NCBI RefSeq assembly: GCF_042932805.1
Contig: NZ_CP170633.1
Location: forward strand, 930,001-994,000
From: Ascidiaceihabitans sp029251465
GTDB lineage: Bacteria; Pseudomonadota; Alphaproteobacteria; Rhodobacterales; Rhodobacteraceae
Direction of reading: 5' to 3'
DNA length: 64,000 bases
The translations under genes and the position numbers were made by a program. Numbering within the stretch: position 1 is the stretch's first letter; every line of letters begins with the position of its first letter. A model generated the notes under the pieces. It was not told the DNA's origin and made no database searches. It saw only the letters and a program-made list of their open reading frames with translations. This document shows, piece after piece, positions 60,185 through 64,000 of the stretch.

Positions 60185-60598
60185 ATGAAACGTACCCCCT
60201 TTTCGCGGCGCATTTTCCTCGCTTCTTTTAGCGCAGTGGCCCTCGCGCCGATCAGCGCCTTTGCTGATGGCTTTGTTGAATACACACCGGGCGTCATCGA
60301 CGCGGCACTGGCCGAGGGCAAAACCGTCTTTGTCGACTATTCCGCCACGTGGTGTGGCACCTGCAAACGCCAAGCACGGGTGATCAACGCATTGCGCGCG
60401 TCTGATCCAATGTACGACGGTGCCATGACGTTCGTGAAGGTGGATTGGGACACTTACAAAAGCAAAGATGTCACTGTGTTTCGCGGTATCCCGCGTCGTT
60501 CAACATTGATCGTTCTGCGCGGCGAAGACGAACTTGGGCGTGTCGTCGCCGGCACGTCCGAAAGCCAAATCAAAGGCTTGATGGATAAGGGACTGTAA
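60185..60598 (+). CDS. exported thioredoxin-like protein, 137 aa
   Basis: Signal peptide with twin arginine (FSRRIFLASFSAVALAPISAFA). The active site is C57-G-T-C60 in VDYSATWCGTCKRQARVINAL. Resembles the C-terminal domain of DsbD. Likely takes electrons from the CcdA protein just upstream and reduces a Sox or MBL partner. Confidence 0.88.
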   Translation: MKRTPFSRRIFLASFSAVALAPISAFADGFVEYTPGVIDAALAEGKTVFVDYSATWCGTCKRQARVINALRASDPMYDGAMTFVKVDWDTYKSKDVTVFRGIPRRSTLIVLRGEDELGRVVAGTSESQIKGLMDKGL

Positions 60599-60794
60599 AG
60601 GTTGAGGTCAGAAGGGCGATGGTGCCCAGAACAATCACGGCCCGTTCAACGCGAATAGATCTGCCAAGGTGACGGGCGGCATTTGGATCCCCCGTGCGCA
60701 TGGCCGGAATGAACTGTGACTTGTTGAGCGCTGCGCGGCCCAGAAGGGCCGCGGCCAGCACGACCTTGAGGCTTACCGCCGCTAAAACAGCCAC
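60570..60794 (-). pseudogene. copD C-terminal relic
   Basis: The 74-residue frame has SLKVVLAAALLGRAALNKSQFIPAMRTGDPNAARHLGRSIRVERAVIV, which lines up with the C-terminal part of the intact CopD at 62296-63144 (SIKVLLVGLLLGLAAANKLRFIPALRDGDPAAANHLSKSISVEWLVI). The other two thirds are missing. Opposite strand to the intact gene and overlapping the thioredoxin end by 29 bp. Confidence 0.8.
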
Positions 60795-60804
60795 CCTCTA
60801 TCGG

Positions 60805-61409
60805 ATGGTGATGACTGATCACATGTGTCCATACGGTTTGAGGTCGAAAGACCTGTTGGAGCGGCGGCTTTCATGTGGAAGATCGTCACCTCACCAGCCG
60901 ATAGCGGGTGATGCGTTCAAAAAGCCAAGCATGATGTGAAGACGCCGCCACAGACGTTTATTGGTGCAGTAGGCATTGTTGGCTGTTGCGGTTACTTGGG
61001 TGGCGCTCGGTTCCTTTTCACAGGACGGACAGTGGAATGGTTCATCTCGATATCGGTAGTGCTGTTGGGCTTGCAAAAGCTGCAAGACGTTGGGCGGTTC
61101 GCCACGATGTTTCTAAACTACGATCTGTTTGCGCAACGCTGGGTTCGCTACGGATATGTCTATCCATTGGTCGAAACGGGCGCGGGTCTGCGCATGACTG
61201 CGGGTGTTCTAACGTGGGTGTCGGCACCAGCCGCATTGTGCGTGGCAAGCATTGGTGCTGTCAGCGTGCTCAATGCGGTCTACATCGACAAACGCGAACT
61301 TAAATGCGCCTGCGTTAGTGGTGACAGCCAAGTGCCACTGGGGTTCGTTTCGTTTACTGAAAATCTGATGATGGTCGGTATGGCGATCTGGATGCTCTCG
61401 AAGCTGTGA
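60805..61409 (+). pseudogene. decayed glutaredoxin-MauE-like membrane protein
   Basis: The 5' part has a glutaredoxin active site CPYGLRSKDLLER (from about 60823), then VEDRHLTSR in another frame, DAFKK back in the first, and AKHDVKTPPQTFIG in a third, so at least two frameshifts. The 3' part (from about 60936) is a four-helix MauE/DoxX-like domain with LGLQKLQDVGRFATMFLNYDLFAQRW and KCACVSGDSQVPLGFVSFTEN. In related bacteria, from memory, these form one fusion protein of about 250 aa; here the join is shortened. The membrane half alone may still be translated from a GTG at 60936. Confidence 0.6.
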
Positions 61410-61482
61410 TACCAATCCGTTTGACCCTCCACCTACAGGAAGGCTTAGGGATATCCAAAAGACGTAAGGGTCAGTGCATCTA

Positions 61483-61917
61483 ATGAAATCGATTATCGCA
61501 ATTGCCGCTATTTTGGGTGCGGGTGGCGTGGGCTACGCAATGTGGACGGCAACATCACAAACCGCTGCGACTGACATAGCCATCGGCATGGAGGACGGTG
61601 TTCTCGCCAATGTGCTGTTGCCCGAAACACTGTCGCAGAACGCCCAGATCGGCAAGTTCGGCTTTGAAGCCAAATGCGCCGCTTGCCATGGTTTGAATGC
61701 AGCGGGCCAAGATGGCGTCGCACCACCGTTGGTCCACATCATCTATGAACCTAGCCATCACGGGGACAAAGCGTTCCAACGCGCTGCTGCTATGGGCGTT
61801 CGAGGACACCATTGGCCGTTTGGTGACATGCCCCCCGTTGATGGTATCAATCGGGCAGATGTCACAATGATCATCGCCTACATTCGAGAATTGCAACGTG
61901 CCAATGGGATCAACTAA
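61483..61917 (+). CDS. small exported c-type cytochrome, 144 aa
   Basis: N-terminal signal or anchor (KSIIAIAAILGAGGVGYAMW). One haem motif in FEAKCAACHGLNAAGQDGVAPPL and a possible methionine ligand in FGDMPPVDG. Lies 31 bp before copC. Cytochromes of this type often accompany copper or multicopper oxidase operons as the electron acceptor. Start at 61483; a GTG at 61474 is possible. Confidence 0.82.
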   Translation: MKSIIAIAAILGAGGVGYAMWTATSQTAATDIAIGMEDGVLANVLLPETLSQNAQIGKFGFEAKCAACHGLNAAGQDGVAPPLVHIIYEPSHHGDKAFQRAAAMGVRGHHWPFGDMPPVDGINRADVTMIIAYIRELQRANGIN

Positions 61918-61948
61918 TCTCCAACCACAAAACAAGAGACTGGGAATA

Positions 61949-62293
61949 ATGATGAAGAATATTCTACTCGCAGGAATGATCAGTATTTGGGCCACGGGTG
62001 CGATGGCACATTCCCCGTTGGATGGAACGACACCAGCAAACGAAGCCGTTGTGACAGAGATGCCGACCGAAATCTTGATGGACTTCAAAGGTGACATTCG
62101 TATGACACGGGTCGCGATCACCCATGCCGACACACACAGCATGGATATGGACCTTGGCGAACAAACAGCGTTCACGCAGGAGTTCGTATTGCCGATGCAC
62201 GACCTGGGTGCGGGTGTGTACGTCGTTGAATGGCGTGGTCTTGGTTCAGATGGTCATGCCTTGAACGGCACCTTCAGCTTCACTGTTGAATAA
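61949..62293 (+). CDS. copC: copper-binding periplasmic protein CopC, 114 aa
   Basis: Signal peptide to about residue 20, cut before H in AMAHSPLDGTTPANEAV; this N-terminal His is the start of the Cu(II) site. The C-terminal YVVEWRGLGSDGHALNGTFSFTV gives the second His/Asp ligands. Normal CopC length; 2 bp before copD. Confidence 0.92.
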   Translation: MMKNILLAGMISIWATGAMAHSPLDGTTPANEAVVTEMPTEILMDFKGDIRMTRVAITHADTHSMDMDLGEQTAFTQEFVLPMHDLGAGVYVVEWRGLGSDGHALNGTFSFTVE

Positions 62294-62295
62294 CG

Positions 62296-63144
62296 ATGCC
62301 TGATGCATTCGGCCTAGCGGCCATCGTCACAAAATTTGCGCTTTATCTTGGCGTGATGACTGCGGCTGGCACGGTCATCGCCACGTTGATGTTTCGGCTG
62401 GATCGCACGCGTGGTTTGGCCGTGGCATTCGCCGTTTTGGGGTTGATGGCAACGATCCTCGCCTTTTCATTGCGCGGTGCCAATCTGACGGGCAATGTCA
62501 GCGGCATGATCGACCCCGAGATGCTGGGCCTGCTGTGGACAACACCTGTCGGCACTGCTTTGCTGTTACGTTTGGTGGGCCTTTGCTTGCTAATTACGGG
62601 TCTGTTCATGGGCCGCGTTGGGACTTGGGTCTCGGTGTTGGGTGGTGTCATTGCGATCTGGTCTTTCGATCACGTCGGACACGTTTCTGGCCGTGATGCC
62701 ATGTTGCTCGACGTCGCTTTGACGTTGCATTTGCTGGCCGTTGCCCTGTGGATCGGGGTTCTCACACCTTTGAAACGCTTGGCATCATTGTCAGGCACCT
62801 ATGCCTTGGCTGCGGATGTTGGGCATCGATTTGGGGTTGTAGCTTCGGTTACTGTTCCTGTGTTGGTCATCGTGGGTGGTTACATGGGCTATGAACTGGT
62901 CGGTTCGCTCGAGGCTCTTATTAGCACAGGATACGGGCAGGCCTTGAGCATCAAGGTGCTGCTGGTCGGTTTGCTTCTTGGCTTGGCCGCGGCGAACAAA
63001 CTTCGCTTCATTCCCGCGTTGCGCGACGGTGATCCAGCTGCGGCCAACCATCTCTCCAAATCCATATCTGTCGAATGGCTGGTGATCTTTGCCGTGCTGG
63101 CAACAACTGCTGTTTTGACAACAAACCTTACTCTGCCAACATGA
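62296..63144 (+). CDS. copD: copper resistance membrane protein CopD, 282 aa
   Basis: Eight hydrophobic helices. DVALTLHLLAVALWIGVLTPL and KLRFIPALRDGDPAAANHLSKSISVEW are CopD features. Follows copC directly, precedes the multicopper oxidase by 8 bp. An inner-membrane copper handler. Confidence 0.92.
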   Translation: MPDAFGLAAIVTKFALYLGVMTAAGTVIATLMFRLDRTRGLAVAFAVLGLMATILAFSLRGANLTGNVSGMIDPEMLGLLWTTPVGTALLLRLVGLCLLITGLFMGRVGTWVSVLGGVIAIWSFDHVGHVSGRDAMLLDVALTLHLLAVALWIGVLTPLKRLASLSGTYALAADVGHRFGVVASVTVPVLVIVGGYMGYELVGSLEALISTGYGQALSIKVLLVGLLLGLAAANKLRFIPALRDGDPAAANHLSKSISVEWLVIFAVLATTAVLTTNLTLPT

Positions 63145-63152
63145 GGTACCAC

Positions 63153-64000
63153 ATGAACAGACGACACTTCTTGGCCACCGTTTCAGCCACGGCAATCCTA
63201 CCTTTGCCCACGTTCGCAGCCCAAGATACGTTGCGGTTGAAGGCCGAAGCCGTGACGCAGCAAATCCTACCGTTGGGCGATGGTGCAACGTCCATGCTGG
63301 GCTTCAACGGGTCAATGCCAGGGCCAGAACTGCGGGTGCGTCGTGGTGAACAGGTAAACATCGAGGTCGAAAACGGTCTTGAGGAAGGCACGGCAGTGCA
63401 TTGGCACGGCATCAGGTTGGAAAACCAGATGGATGGGGTGCCGATGTTGACCCAAGAGTTGATCGAACCTTCCGACACCAAAACCTACAGTTTCATCCCA
63501 CCTGACGAAGGCACCTATTGGTATCATTCGCACTATATTTCTTACGAACAGGTCGCGCGGGGGATGATGGGGCCATTGATCGTCGAGGATGAAACACCCC
63601 CCGATGTGGATCACGACATCACCGTGCTGATGGCGGATTGGCAGATGCAGGAAGATGGCGTTCTGACGGAGGAGTTCTCCGATATGCACACCGTCGCCCA
63701 CGGCGGCTACATGGGGAACTTCGCCCGTGCGTTCCTGTCCCAAGATCAGGTGAAGACTGGGGATCGGGTCAGATTTCGACTGATCAACGCTGCAACGAAC
63801 CGCATTTTTCCTGTAGAGGTCAGCGGTGTCGCTGGGTCGGTCGTCGCCTTGGATGGCATGGCCCTGTCCGAGCCACGTTCGATGACAGAACTCACTCTCG
63901 CACCTGCGCAACGGGCGGACCTGATCGTAGACATCACTGGCCCCGTTGGATTTGATATGTTGACCCGTCAGGGACCATATCGATTGGCTGATCTGGCTGT
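63153..64000 (+). CDS. multicopper oxidase, CopA-like, 5' part (runs off window)
   Basis: Tat signal (NRRHFLATVSATAILPLPTFA). Cupredoxin domain 1 has the copper ligands in AVHWHGIRLENQMDG and YWYHSHYISYEQVARGMMGPLIVED; LNGSMPGPELRVRRGEQV-like FNGSMPGPELRVRRG is typical. Domain 2 begins about residue 155 and is still open at 64000. GAGGTACC precedes the ATG. Probably oxidises Cu(I) in the periplasm; the C-terminal copper motifs are outside the window. Confidence 0.9.
   Translation, partial: MNRRHFLATVSATAILPLPTFAAQDTLRLKAEAVTQQILPLGDGATSMLGFNGSMPGPELRVRRGEQVNIEVENGLEEGTAVHWHGIRLENQMDGVPMLTQELIEPSDTKTYSFIPPDEGTYWYHSHYISYEQVARGMMGPLIVEDETPPDVDHDITVLMADWQMQEDGVLTEEFSDMHTVAHGGYMGNFARAFLSQDQVKTGDRVRFRLINAATNRIFPVEVSGVAGSVVALDGMALSEPRSMTELTLAPAQRADLIVDITGPVGFDMLTRQGPYRLADLA

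Noticed and set aside
57436..60598. Antibiotic resistance (beta-lactamase) locus
   Set aside because: The MBL-fold proteins resemble SoxG/SoxH-like hydrolases, lie with ccdA/thioredoxin genes, and share a sox operator.
1..64000. tRNA, rRNA, IS elements, prophage or CRISPR arrays
   Set aside because: I looked for transposase motifs, long terminal inverted repeats, tRNA cloverleaf patterns and spaced repeats by eye and saw none I could support.

Overview
The window looks like a chromosomal segment of a marine alphaproteobacterium, most likely Rhodobacterales (Roseobacter group). Reasons: a complete sox thiosulfate-oxidation locus in the alphaproteobacterial arrangement, a C4-pathway 5-aminolevulinate synthase, TRAP-TAXI and many ABC uptake systems, and an RTX protein with a Hint domain. 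I made no database search; all names are by recognition of motifs and family features.

Region 1 (1-10951, all minus strand) is the most unusual part: a tightly overlapped operon for a heavily modified ribosomal peptide of the proteusin/polytheonamide type. In order of transcription it encodes a pepsin-like aspartic protease without a signal peptide, an FkbM-type methyltransferase, a short PoyD-type radical SAM epimerase, a cobalamin-dependent radical SAM C-methyltransferase, a TPR-methyltransferase fusion, two more PoyD-type epimerases, and then a nitrile-hydratase-leader precursor. The precursor's core has five perfect hexads with Asn at two fixed positions (i, i+6). A second precursor of the same leader family is cut by the left window edge. 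This fits a peptide that folds into a polytheonamide-like beta-helix with a ladder of Asn side chains.

Region 2 (11305-17675, minus) is a TRAP-TAXI uptake operon with an acyl-CoA synthetase and a ThDP-dependent decarboxylase/synthase-like enzyme. Region 3 (17.9-23.5 kb) holds a PilJ-type sensor-domain protein, trigger factor with a good terminator, a truncated haemoglobin, a broken MFS gene, a DMT exporter and a multicopper oxidase remnant. Region 4 (23.8-37.9 kb) has an RTX/Hint surface protein, an aminotransferase divergent from an ornithine cyclodeaminase-like gene, LysR, MAPEG, an AroE-like gene, a GntR-controlled NMT1/Tau-type ABC operon with an FAD oxidoreductase, a nitroreductase/HxlR pair and a class IIA HAD phosphatase.

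Region 5 (38.0-45.5 kb) is a DeoR-controlled Ugp-type ABC importer ending in a metallophosphoesterase and an Na/Pi-cotransporter family protein. With the divergent HAD phosphatase it reads as a route for taking up a phosphodiester or phosphorylated polyol, cutting it, and moving phosphate. Region 6 (45.5-60.6 kb) is the sulfur-oxidation locus: soxTRS leftward; soxVW, XYZA, B, CD, a DsrE-like gene, a DUF302 gene and hemA rightward; then two metallo-beta-lactamase-fold genes (one with its metal motif lost), a second CcdA and a thioredoxin. Two exact ATTC-N8-GAAT inverted repeats, upstream of soxX and between the MBL genes and the second ccdA, probably bind the SoxR/SqrR-like repressor encoded here.

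Region 7 (60.6-64.0 kb) is a copper region: a relic of copD, a decayed glutaredoxin-MauE-like gene, then an intact cytochrome c - copC - copD - multicopper oxidase series that runs off the right edge.
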